DNA of 64,000 bases from Psychrobacter aquaticus CMS 56 (GTDB lineage: Bacteria > Pseudomonadota > Gammaproteobacteria > Pseudomonadales > Moraxellaceae). The stretch spans positions 1 through 64,000 of the forward strand of contig NZ_AUSW01000016.1 of the NCBI RefSeq assembly GCF_000471625.1, in the 5' to 3' direction. Position 1 is the stretch's first letter, and each line of letters starts with the position of its first letter. Positions 55,575 to 63,801 of the stretch are shown piece after piece. Under the pieces are notes generated by a model. The model was given only the letters and a program-made list of their open reading frames with translations. It searched no databases and was not told where the DNA came from. The translations under genes were made by a program, and so were the position numbers.

Positions 55575-56429
55575 TTAGGCATCATCCATAACGGTAAATA
55601 CCAAGCCTTCACCTTCTATAAACCTCACTTGTACTGATTTGTCGATCACATGTTTGGGTAAGTTGTCTCGCAAACAATAAGTACCCGCCACCGAAACCAG
55701 TGAAGGATTAAAAACCTGACAGAAAATACGGGCATCTTTGTCGCCTGTTGCTCCTGCAACCAATCGACCTTGGGCGCGACCATAGACATGCAGATTGTTG
55801 TCAGTGATGGCTTCAGCGCCGCTATTGACACTATCAGTCAAAATTAAGTCGCCGCCGACGTGGTTGAGGCTTTGTCCTGAGCGTAGCATTTGGTCATAGA
55901 TCAAGCTGGTAATATGCTCAGCGCTCAATAAAGTCTCTGCTGTGAGCTCTGCTATTGTTGATTCCGCCGCCGACTTGTCAATGCTAGCAGTGTCGCTACT
56001 GCCAGCCAAGTCTGCGCTTTTATCCTCTGGTAATTCGCTTGTATTCTCTGGAGCTTTGCTAATTTGAGTAACGGTTTTTTTATTGGCCAAAATCCGCTCA
56101 ATGCGTTTGCCATCGGCGGGAAATATGGCCAATCGCTGTGCGCGTGCTTGTGCATCGAGCATCCCTGTTACGACACCGATGGGCTGTAAACCCCATGACC
56201 ACAATAACTCTACCAATGCTGATAGATCTTGCTCAACTTCACTATCAATGAGAACTGGGATATTGCTGGATTTGTTACTTAGCGTTTCAGCAAGCTGGGC
56301 TTCAATAACGCCTAGATTATCTGTACTGAACTGCAAACGTGAAAAGGTCAGCATTTTGCCATAAAACGCCAATGCTGGTGATGCTGGTACGGCGCTCGAG
56401 TCCTGATTGTCGTTGCCTAAAACTGTCAT
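55575..56429 (-). CDS. minC: MinC, septum-site inhibitor
   Basis: A 284-residue MinC: N-terminal FtsZ-inhibiting domain (about 18-112), then a long polar linker (about 113-172; Lys/Glu/Ser/Ala/Asp-rich) and the C-terminal beta-helix domain (Gly-Asp-Leu-Ile-Leu, Leu-His-Val-Tyr-Gly-Arg-Ala-Gln-Gly-Arg-Leu-Val-Ala-Gly-Ala) that binds MinD. E. coli MinC has 231 residues; most of the extra length is the linker. TGAGGA precedes the ATG. Confidence 0.94.
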   Translation of the reverse strand: MTVLGNDNQDSSAVPASPALAFYGKMLTFSRLQFSTDNLGVIEAQLAETLSNKSSNIPVLIDSEVEQDLSALVELLWSWGLQPIGVVTGMLDAQARAQRLAIFPADGKRIERILANKKTVTQISKAPENTSELPEDKSADLAGSSDTASIDKSAAESTIAELTAETLLSAEHITSLIYDQMLRSGQSLNHVGGDLILTDSVNSGAEAITDNNLHVYGRAQGRLVAGATGDKDARIFCQVFNPSLVSVAGTYCLRDNLPKHVIDKSVQVRFIEGEGLVFTVMDDA

Positions 56430-56526
56430 ATATAAATCCTCAAAAGATAATTCTGTCGCTGTATTCGCGATACTGTTTTTATTATCGAGTCGCGCTATTT
56501 ATTTTATGGTTAAGTCGGATGATTGG

Positions 56527-57621
56527 TCATAGATTGAGCATGTCTTGATGCTTCCATTGTTGCACTTTTACTTGGGCTTCAAATTCCGTCAAACTGTCAT
56601 CAATGATACTAGAAATTAGAGTGTCTAGCGCACTATTATCCGTGTCTATTTTTGCAATACCGCTCGCAACAGCCACCATCAATGAGTCGAGGCGCTCAGG
56701 ATCGAGGAGTCGTTTATTCAAGGCATGAACGATATTTTCACCTATATTATGTCCCACGTGTTGTAGTTGCGATTCAATCAAGCTACCAGCAATAGGTATC
56801 ATGCGCAAATATCGACGTAACTCAGGTGTGTTGGCCAATCCTTCTTCGATAGCATTGCCCATTTCGCTGGCTAATATACTGCCGCCACCTGATGATGCCG
56901 TCAATTCCTGTAATTTGGGGGCTAGTTCTGTACGCAATACAGACAACAGTGCTGCCTCAATCTCATTACGGTTTCGTGCAATCGTGGATTCGATAAAGGA
57001 TTTGTGCGTCGCAGGATTGGTTAGCTGCTGTCGAAAATTCTGGATGGTTGTCAGTATGACGCGGTCGGATAACTCTTCTAATAATAAGTCAATATAGAAC
57101 TTAATCCGATTGATCCACGGCTGTGGCAGCACTTGGTAGCCAAGTTGATATAAACGTCGCCCGATAACAACTGCTCGAAACAAACGCAATGCTCGCAGTT
57201 GAGGAAAACAGCCTAACACTTCGTACCAATGCACAAAAGGAAAAAAGAACCAGCGATAATAGATTTTTTGTTTAATCGCAACTGCCCAACGTAACAATAG
57301 TTCAAGAATTAAAAAGATGGTAAAAAATCCGCCAGCTGTACGTAAAGGATCGTGTAAGGTGTTTTGATACCAGATAAGCGCGTCGCTAATGGTCAGCCAC
57401 CCTGCGACATGACGGATAAAGTCACTCATCAAGATAGCATCAATACTAATCAATAATAGATCAATACTGATGGCAATAAGCATCACAATATCGTAAGTGA
57501 GTTTTAAGCGACTTGGCTTTGGACGGTTGGGTCGTAACGGCTTATCGTCCGATAGATGAGACGACTGATTTGGCACGGGTGCTGAGTCTAGAGACGAGCT
57601 AGTAATAGTGGAGGCGGACAC
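56527..57621 (-). CDS. Membrane protein with voltage-sensor-like N-terminus, pore not seen
   Basis: A protein of about 364 residues. After a polar Pro/Ser/Asp-rich stretch (1-38) come helices at about 42-64, 97-116 and 122-138, then a segment (about 139-160) with Arg every third residue or so (Leu-Arg-Ala-Leu-Arg-Leu-Phe-Arg, then Gly-Arg-Arg), reminiscent of the S1-S4 voltage sensor of K+ channels. No selectivity filter follows; the remaining 200 residues are helical and soluble. The GTG at 57621 is seven bases after AAGG; the frame begins with TTG at 57627. Function unknown. Transcribed upstream of minC on the same strand. Confidence 0.6.
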   Translation of the reverse strand: MSASTITSSSLDSAPVPNQSSHLSDDKPLRPNRPKPSRLKLTYDIVMLIAISIDLLLISIDAILMSDFIRHVAGWLTISDALIWYQNTLHDPLRTAGGFFTIFLILELLLRWAVAIKQKIYYRWFFFPFVHWYEVLGCFPQLRALRLFRAVVIGRRLYQLGYQVLPQPWINRIKFYIDLLLEELSDRVILTTIQNFRQQLTNPATHKSFIESTIARNRNEIEAALLSVLRTELAPKLQELTASSGGGSILASEMGNAIEEGLANTPELRRYLRMIPIAGSLIESQLQHVGHNIGENIVHALNKRLLDPERLDSLMVAVASGIAKIDTDNSALDTLISSIIDDSLTEFEAQVKVQQWKHQDMLNL

Positions 57622-57762
57622 AGTCAAACCTTATAAACGATAAATGGCATAAAAAAGAAGCAGTTTAGATAAAATACGCGACTATTGAGTCAGTAAAAGT
57701 AAACGCTTATCACTGCTCCCATTATCAATGAATGGTTCTAAAAAACAACCCATCTTTTATTA

Positions 57763-57907
57763 TATAGTTGACAATAAATAAAATGGATACACGACATTAT
57801 GATGCAAGACTGAGATAAATTTTTCTTGCTTGCTGTGCCTTCGCAGACATAGACTACAAAAAATTTATCTCAGTCTCTCTGCCTCTCTTTTATAGTCCAT
57901 TGACTAT
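57763..57907. repeat. Dispersed palindromic repeat, copy C
   Basis: About 145 bp. The 50-base centre (57817-57866) matches copies A and B at 46 positions. The arms are different: GACTGAGAT (57808-57816) pairs with ATCTCAGTC (57867-57875), so with AAATTTTT/AAAAATTT the stem is 17 bp and perfect. The outer ends carry TATAGT (57763-57768) and ACTAT (57903-57907), like copy A. It lies between the voltage-sensor-like gene and the acyltransferase gene and may also stop the acyltransferase transcript. Confidence 0.8.
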
Positions 57908-57926
57908 TATGGAGAATTAATCATAT

Positions 57927-58889
57927 TTACGTCTTTTCGGTTTTGGGGTTGGTTTCAAATTCAGCCAGCATATCCGTAATCAGCTGATCTTTTTCACGCC
58001 ATATTTGCTCAACCCATGCAAACATTTGCGCCTTCACAGAGTCGTCATTTTCGTAGCCACCATTTTGAATGCCAGCAAACAAGGCATCAGGTATCTTGAT
58101 ATGTCTGACATCAACGCCTAAGCGCTTAATGTTACCTTTCCATAGATCACTATAAGTTGGTACGCCATCCGGATAGACAATGGTCATATCTAATATACCA
58201 TCCATGTCTGCGCCTAGCGCATTAATCGCCAATGACAGGCCGCCTGCTCGTGGTTTGAGCAAATGCGTGTAGGGCGACTGCTGCTGAGCGTGCTTGATCT
58301 TGGTGAAGCGAGTACCTTCTAGATAATTTAATAAGGTAAATGGTTTGTTTTTCAAAAGCGCACAAGCCCGCTTTGCTTCTTCAATGTCTTTACCTTTTAG
58401 GGCAGGGTTTTTGGCCACGGCTTCTTTGGAATATCGCCGCATCATTGGGAAGTCTAAAAAGTAAAAAGCTTGGCCAACAATGGGAATATATATCAGCTCA
58501 AATTTGGTAAAAAATCGTGTCAATGGCAGACGTTTTTCGCCAATATATTGCACGATACTGGTGTCAACCCATGACTGATGGTTACTGACAAGCAAATATT
58601 TACCATTGATATGAACGTCAGCAGGCAAGTTGATACGCCAGTCTTTGCGCGGCAGCATGTTGTCGATTAAGGCACTATTGCTACTGATCCAGTAAGTGGC
58701 AATTTTGATCACTGCTTTGTCCGCAATCGGTGCGCCAGTAAGTGTTTTGCCAAGCCCCATCAACCATAAAGGAATACTACCACCGAAGCTGTTGGCCGCG
58801 ATGACGCCAGTTGCTGTTGCAAGCGAAACTGCTTTTCCCAGCTTAGGGCTACGTTTGTGCATTTTTTGAATCGTAGAGGTTAGTCGCAT
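57927..58889 (-). CDS. PlsC-type acyltransferase (YihG-like)
   Basis: A 320-residue membrane-bound acyltransferase. It has the catalytic Asn-His-Gln-Ser-Trp-Val-Asp (His104, Asp109), the Arg-Phe-Phe-Thr-Lys-Phe-Glu block, and the glycerophosphate-binding Tyr-Leu-Glu-Gly-Thr-Arg-Phe. It resembles the E. coli YihG/LPLAT branch, which acylates lysophosphatidic acid at position 2. A hydrophobic segment lies near residues 22-50. The start at 58889 has AAGGA six bases upstream; the frame continues to 58934. Confidence 0.88.
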   Translation of the reverse strand: MRLTSTIQKMHKRSPKLGKAVSLATATGVIAANSFGGSIPLWLMGLGKTLTGAPIADKAVIKIATYWISSNSALIDNMLPRKDWRINLPADVHINGKYLLVSNHQSWVDTSIVQYIGEKRLPLTRFFTKFELIYIPIVGQAFYFLDFPMMRRYSKEAVAKNPALKGKDIEEAKRACALLKNKPFTLLNYLEGTRFTKIKHAQQQSPYTHLLKPRAGGLSLAINALGADMDGILDMTIVYPDGVPTYSDLWKGNIKRLGVDVRHIKIPDALFAGIQNGGYENDDSVKAQMFAWVEQIWREKDQLITDMLAEFETNPKTEKT

Positions 58890-59307
58890 GCTCATTCCTT
58901 TTCGGTCAAGCTTATCAATATAGTTATTCATCATGGGTTTGTTAATTCATAGGTTTTTATCAATAACGCAAACACTATTTATAAAAGTGAGGCTGGATTC
59001 ATAGCCTCTATGTACACCGCATAACCATGGCTCATTCTGTGGCATAATTTTAGCAGAAACGGTTTATGGTGTACGGGTGTAAACGTGACTTGTAATAACA
59101 CTTACGAAGGCGTAGAAAGTATGAAAACAGCAAACGCTTTCTGCACTTTTTATACATAGATGTGACAAAATATTACACACGATAAAATTGTAATTGCCAT
59201 AATAATCACGAGTGCATATATGCACCTATAAAGGATTATCGGAAGATATTTATAAAAAACACAATTTATTCATCAACTTAAATTTTAAGTTTAAGAGGAA
59301 ATACATT
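58890..59307. other. Divergent intergenic region
   Basis: 418 bases between the acyltransferase gene and the OmpA-type lipoprotein gene. The lipoprotein frame is open back to 59212 but without signal-peptide sense. No RNA or repeat is recognised; promoters for both genes should be here. Confidence 0.35.
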
Positions 59308-59964
59308 ATGCGTAATACATTAATGATTGCAGCAGTAGCATCAGGTTTGGCTCTCAGTGGTTGTGTGACTGATCCTAACACTGGACAACAACGTTTGAAT
59401 AAAACAGCACTTGGTACTTTGGTTGGTGCGGCAGGTGGCGCAACGATTTCAAAAGCAACAGGTGGTGATAAAACTGGTCGTGATGCAGCTATTGGCGCAG
59501 CTTTGGGTGCTGGTGTTGGCTATTATATGGAGCGTCAAGCCAAGCAGCTTGAGCAACAAATGGCTGGTACAGGCGTGACGGTTGAGCAAAACCCAACCAC
59601 AGGTAACATCGATTTGGTTATGCCAGGTAGCATTACGTTCTCATTTGATGATGCTACGCTAAACTCGTCTTTCAAACCAACGCTTGATAAGTTGGCTTCA
59701 ACGATGAACCAGTATAACAAGACTACGGTAAACATCGCAGGTCATACTGATAGCCAAGGTTCAGCTTCATACAATATGGGTCTATCGCGTGATCGTGCTT
59801 ATTCAGTTGCAAATTATCTAACAGCACGCGGTGTTGCTTCTAACCGTATAAATGTTGTTGCCTATGGCGAATCACGTCCGGTAGCTGATAATAATACTGA
59901 TTATGGGCGTCAGCAAAATCGCCGTGTTGAGCTAACTATTAACTCACCACAAAGTGTCAACTAA
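59308..59964 (+). CDS. OmpA-family lipoprotein (YiaD-like)
   Basis: A 218-residue protein. A lipoprotein signal ends Leu-Ser-Gly-Cys (Cys19); a Gly/Ala-rich glycine-zipper region (about 35-75) follows, then an OmpA C-terminal peptidoglycan-binding domain with Ile-Ala-Gly-His-Thr-Asp, Leu-Ser-Arg-Asp-Arg-Ala and Gln-Gln-Asn-Arg-Arg-Val-Glu-Leu. It should link the outer membrane to peptidoglycan. The start at 59308 has GAGGA upstream; the longer frame from 59212 would hide the signal peptide. Confidence 0.93.
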   Translation: MRNTLMIAAVASGLALSGCVTDPNTGQQRLNKTALGTLVGAAGGATISKATGGDKTGRDAAIGAALGAGVGYYMERQAKQLEQQMAGTGVTVEQNPTTGNIDLVMPGSITFSFDDATLNSSFKPTLDKLASTMNQYNKTTVNIAGHTDSQGSASYNMGLSRDRAYSVANYLTARGVASNRINVVAYGESRPVADNNTDYGRQQNRRVELTINSPQSVN

Positions 59965-60022
59965 TCGATAGTTTTATATAAGTATTCTTTATATAACGAC
60001 TTTATGCTTTAGTTTCATTTAT

Positions 60023-60053
60023 AAAAAAGATCAGCCCTGAGCTGGTCTTTTTT
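60023..60053 (+). terminator. Rho-independent terminator of the OmpA-type gene
   Basis: AAAAAAGATCAGC (60023-60035) pairs with GCTGGTCTTTTTT (60041-60053) with one G-T pair and a five-base loop, followed by more T. Confidence 0.85.
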
Positions 60054-60150
60054 TTGTGCTGAATTCTATCTAATATGTACTTTTGATTGGTTTATTTCAG
60101 CGTATCAATGACAGATAAAGGATGATAACGATATGAAATTAATTATTAAT

Positions 60151-60171
60151 TATTGATAATGATTATCAATA
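60151..60171. promoter_or_regulatory. Fur box
   Basis: A perfect 21-bp palindrome containing the 7-1-7 Fur core TGATAATGATTATCA exactly. It lies 160-180 bases before the imelysin start codon and should repress the iron-uptake cluster when Fe2+ is plentiful. Confidence 0.85.
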
Positions 60172-60330
60172 AAACTATACTTCATAAAGATTTTATATTG
60201 CTATAATATTAAGCATTTTATTGTATATGGTAAATAAGTAATATGCATAGCTAAGATATTATTGTGGCAATATAACCTATTCGATTTAATCCAACCCAAT
60301 TTTCTTTTGCTATATTTCTTGAGGATGTGT

Positions 60331-61791
60331 ATGACAATGACCACCGTAACGAGCCGTAAGATTTTACCAACTACTTTGGCTGCTGCGCTTGCAGGGCTGT
60401 TGATGGTGTCGGGTTGTACTAAGCAAACTGAAGAAGACACTGCCCCTAATGCAGAGACGCAGACTGAGGTGCAGAATACAGAAGCAGCTGATACGGCAAA
60501 CATGTCAGCTGCTGATAAAGCTCATACCGATCGGCTGGTGATAAGCTATGCAAACATGGCGCACGCTGCCTATAAAGACTCGTTAGACACTGCTAAAGTG
60601 CTACAGACAGCAGTCGAAACGTACGTGGCAACCCCAACTCAAGCAAATCTTAATGCTGCAAAATCTGCCTATAAAGCAGCGCGTCAGCCATACTCACAAA
60701 CTGAAATTTTCCGTTTTGATGAAGGCTTTGTCACTGCCAACGATAAGCGTGCCATAGCCAGCATAGATAGCTGGGAAGGACAAGTAAATGCTTGGCCACT
60801 TGATGAAGCGCTGATTGATTATGTCAGTGATGGCTATGAAGGTGAGTACAACAGTCAAGATAATATTATCAATAGCGATAGCATTACGGTTGGCAGTGTT
60901 AAACAAGATACTGGCACGATTACGCCTGAGTTGTTAGCAAAAATGAATGAGATTGGTGGTAGTGAAGCCAATGTGACGACTGGTTATCATGCCATTGAGT
61001 TTATGCTATGGGGTCAAGATACCAACGGTGTTGGCGAAGGGGCAGGCAATCGTCCAGTGAGTGATTATGCAACTGAAGCGGGTCAATGCACCAGCGGCGA
61101 TACAGTCAATGAAGATGCCAGTGTATGTACACGTCGTGGCGATTTCTTAAAAGCAGCCACGCAATTATTAGTGAATGATCTAACGGCGATGGAAGCCGAA
61201 TGGCAGCCTGAAAGCGAGAATACTCTCCGCAGCGACTTTATAGCGCGAAAATACGATAACGGTCTGCGTCAGATTATGTACCAGATGGGCAGCTTAGCAT
61301 TGGGTGAGCTTGCTTCTGAGCGTATGCAAGTCGCTTTTGTCACAGGCTCAACCGAAGATGAGCATGAATGCTTTAGCGATCTGACGCATTTGAGCTATGC
61401 CAACAATGCTCGCGGTATCCAAAATGTCTTTAATGGTAGCTATAGAACTGTCGATGGCAAAACCGTCGGTGGTTATGGCGTCAAAAACTATCTTGTCGAT
61501 ACGGGCAATCAAGAAGCTGCCGATAAATTGGTGGCTGATTTTGCAAAAGTAGAAGCCACCTTTAACGTGATTGTTGAAAAAGGCGAAAAAGAAAATATCA
61601 AAGTTGACCAGATGATCGCTACAGCCGGTCAAGTAAGCGAACAGGGTATTTCAGCTGAAGAACAAAACGTTCGTCGCAGTTGGATTGAAAACAGTATCAA
61701 CAGTTTACAAGAACTGACTGCTGGTATTGAAAATGCCGCCAAAGCAGTTGGCATTGATAACCTAGACGCTGACGCAGGTTCGCAGTTTTAA
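60331..61791 (+). CDS. Imelysin-family iron-regulated lipoprotein
   Basis: A 486-residue lipoprotein (Val-Ser-Gly-Cys, Cys29). The acidic, Thr-rich linker is followed by the imelysin (peptidase M75-like) domain, with the Gly-x-His-x-x-Glu motif as Gly-Tyr-His-Ala-Ile-Glu-Phe-Met-Leu-Trp-Gly and a Cys pair in the Gly-Gln-Cys/Val-Cys-Thr-Arg-Arg-Gly segment. Imelysin proteins such as IrpA and EfeM-type proteins take part in iron uptake; peptidase activity is not established. The start at 60331 has GAGG at six bases; the frame opens at 60262. The upstream Fur box supports an iron role. Confidence 0.92.
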   Translation: MTMTTVTSRKILPTTLAAALAGLLMVSGCTKQTEEDTAPNAETQTEVQNTEAADTANMSAADKAHTDRLVISYANMAHAAYKDSLDTAKVLQTAVETYVATPTQANLNAAKSAYKAARQPYSQTEIFRFDEGFVTANDKRAIASIDSWEGQVNAWPLDEALIDYVSDGYEGEYNSQDNIINSDSITVGSVKQDTGTITPELLAKMNEIGGSEANVTTGYHAIEFMLWGQDTNGVGEGAGNRPVSDYATEAGQCTSGDTVNEDASVCTRRGDFLKAATQLLVNDLTAMEAEWQPESENTLRSDFIARKYDNGLRQIMYQMGSLALGELASERMQVAFVTGSTEDEHECFSDLTHLSYANNARGIQNVFNGSYRTVDGKTVGGYGVKNYLVDTGNQEAADKLVADFAKVEATFNVIVEKGEKENIKVDQMIATAGQVSEQGISAEEQNVRRSWIENSINSLQELTAGIENAAKAVGIDNLDADAGSQF

Positions 61792-61900
61792 GTGAAGATG
61801 AATACGCTTAAAATGGTTGGCTATATCTATTTATAATGCTGGATAATTCGTTATAAGCTAATAAGAATTATTTTGATAGAAAAATAATTAGGTATAATAC

Positions 61901-61935
61901 ACACGTTGTCGACCGCAGTTGGCAACGTGTTTTTT
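61901..61935 (+). terminator. Terminator or attenuator between imelysin and di-haem genes
   Basis: ACACGTTG (61901-61908) pairs with CAACGTGT (61923-61930), followed by TTTTT. A TATAAT hexamer at 61893-61898 lies immediately before it. Confidence 0.75.
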
Positions 61936-62051
61936 ATACCGTATTAAAATAGCCTGTTAGGTCAGTGTGCCGCTGTAATCTATCGACTAGAAGTGAAGCA
62001 CCCTATAGCACGCAATTTTGATGGTTCTACGTTAGAACTAAGGTACTCTCT

Positions 62052-63695
62052 ATGAACACCTCGACTGTCTTGAAAGTCAAAAAATCTGTCTCTATTTCCT
62101 CTTTTTTGCTCATTAAAACCACCCCATCGAAGCTGACGTTGGGTATTTTATGTGCTTTGTCTCTGAGCGCCTGTCAACCAGCGGACAATGTGGTGGATAA
62201 TGCTGCTCATACTGAGAAAAATCCAGTTTTAACACCTCAACGTGTCCAAACCATAGAAAAGCTGGCTGGTATACCCATGCGGCAGTTAATAAGTTTTGAT
62301 CCGCAAGAAATTAAGCAGGGAGGTGATACGGGACTGAGTATTAGCAGTGCTGAGAGCTACTCTAAACCTTCTTCAAACTTACCAGCTTCGCGCAAAGGGA
62401 ACTTTTTTATTGGCAATGCCTTTTTCAAGCAACCGTGGGTGATCGCTCCTGCTAGCACCGACAGCCGCGATGGTTTAGGCGCACTATTCAATGTCGCTGC
62501 TTGTCAGTCTTGTCATGTAAAAGATGGTCGAGGTCATGCACCCCTGAATGCTGAGGACGATGCCGACAGTTTGCTCATTCGCCTTGCTATGCCAGCGACC
62601 ACCAATGAGCAGCGGCAGCAGTTGCAGAATTCATTTATCGAAAAAGTTGCCCATCCAATGTATGGCGGTCAGTTGCAAGATCGCGGTATTCAAGGTGTGC
62701 CTGCCGAAGCGAGAATCGCGGTACAGTGGACGGATAAACCCGTCACGTTTGCTGATGGTCATATTGAGACATTGCGGGCGCCAACCTTTACATTGACCAA
62801 TTCCGGTTATGGTCCATTTGATGATGAGCTGATGGTATCGCCGCGCGTTGCCTTGCCAATGATTGGGCTTGGGCTGCTAGAGCAGATTCCAGACGATGCC
62901 ATCAAAAATCAAGCCATCAAAACGAATGGCGACAATGGCGATATCAGTGGTAAATTCAACTGGGTAATGGATCCGCAAACTGGCAAACATGCGCTCGGAC
63001 GTTTTGGTTGGAAAGCGGGTCAAACCAAGCTCATTACCCAAAACCAAAGCGCCTTTAATGAAGATATGGGATTGACTTCCAATATTCGTCCGCATGAGTC
63101 TTGTATGCCAATGCAAACTGCTTGCATGAATGCGCCAACTGGGGCTGATGAGCAAGGCAATGGTAAACCGCCCATTGAGGTGAATGATGAAGTGGCGAAA
63201 TTCGTGGAGTTTTATACACGCAATTTAGCCGTACCGCATCGCCGCAATGCCGACGACAAACTGGTGCTAGCGGGCAAGAAAAGATTTTATGATATGGGCT
63301 GTCAAAGTTGCCATACCCCAAGATATGAGCTGCCGAAAACTGACGATGATCACCTTGAGCAACACGGGCAAGTGATTTACCCTTATACAGATTTGCTGCT
63401 GCATGATATGGGTGATGATTTGGCTGACCGTACGATTGCAGGTAAATTGCCACCCAAAAATGTCCAAGTTGAGTTTTTAGCCAACTCCTATGAGTGGCGT
63501 ACGCCAGCATTGTGGGGCATTGGTCTTGCTCAGACGGTTGATCCCCAAGCGACGTTTTTGCACGATGGCCGCGCTCGCACGCTCATGGAAGCGGTGCTAT
63601 GGCATGGCGGAGAAGCGCAAAAGCAACAAAAAAGAGTACTTGAGCTAGATAAAAAAGGACGTGCTGAATTAAATGCCTTTTTGAAGTCATTATAA
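62052..63695 (+). CDS. Di-haem c-type cytochrome lipoprotein (DUF1111/thiol oxidoreductase-like)
   Basis: A 547-residue protein: long N-region, lipobox Leu-Ser-Ala-Cys (Cys41), then a domain with two Cys-Gln-Ser-Cys-His haem sites, the first in Val-Ala-Ala-Cys-Gln-Ser-Cys-His-Val-Lys-Asp-Gly-Arg-Gly and the second in Gly-Cys-Gln-Ser-Cys-His-Thr-Pro. The Arg-Thr-Pro-Ala-Leu-Trp-Gly-Ile-Gly and Phe-Leu-His-Asp-Gly-Arg-Ala-Arg segments are typical of the DUF1111 di-haem oxidoreductase family, often found beside imelysins. Haem attachment would need the Ccm system, part of which is at 27.5-31 kb. Its redox substrate is unknown. Confidence 0.9.
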   Translation: MNTSTVLKVKKSVSISSFLLIKTTPSKLTLGILCALSLSACQPADNVVDNAAHTEKNPVLTPQRVQTIEKLAGIPMRQLISFDPQEIKQGGDTGLSISSAESYSKPSSNLPASRKGNFFIGNAFFKQPWVIAPASTDSRDGLGALFNVAACQSCHVKDGRGHAPLNAEDDADSLLIRLAMPATTNEQRQQLQNSFIEKVAHPMYGGQLQDRGIQGVPAEARIAVQWTDKPVTFADGHIETLRAPTFTLTNSGYGPFDDELMVSPRVALPMIGLGLLEQIPDDAIKNQAIKTNGDNGDISGKFNWVMDPQTGKHALGRFGWKAGQTKLITQNQSAFNEDMGLTSNIRPHESCMPMQTACMNAPTGADEQGNGKPPIEVNDEVAKFVEFYTRNLAVPHRRNADDKLVLAGKKRFYDMGCQSCHTPRYELPKTDDDHLEQHGQVIYPYTDLLLHDMGDDLADRTIAGKLPPKNVQVEFLANSYEWRTPALWGIGLAQTVDPQATFLHDGRARTLMEAVLWHGGEAQKQQKRVLELDKKGRAELNAFLKSL

Positions 63696-63801
63696 AAATG
63701 CATCCCAGCAAAATCCTTTTATACGCCACTCTTTTATTTTAAGCTGACTGTAATAAGATTATTTGCCTTATCAAGTTGTTTATAACATTACTGAGAAATC
63801 T

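Noticed and set aside
59162..59179. CRP/Vfr-like TGTGAC...TTACACA upstream of the OmpA-type lipoprotein
   Set aside because: Spacing between the half-sites does not fit the known consensus.
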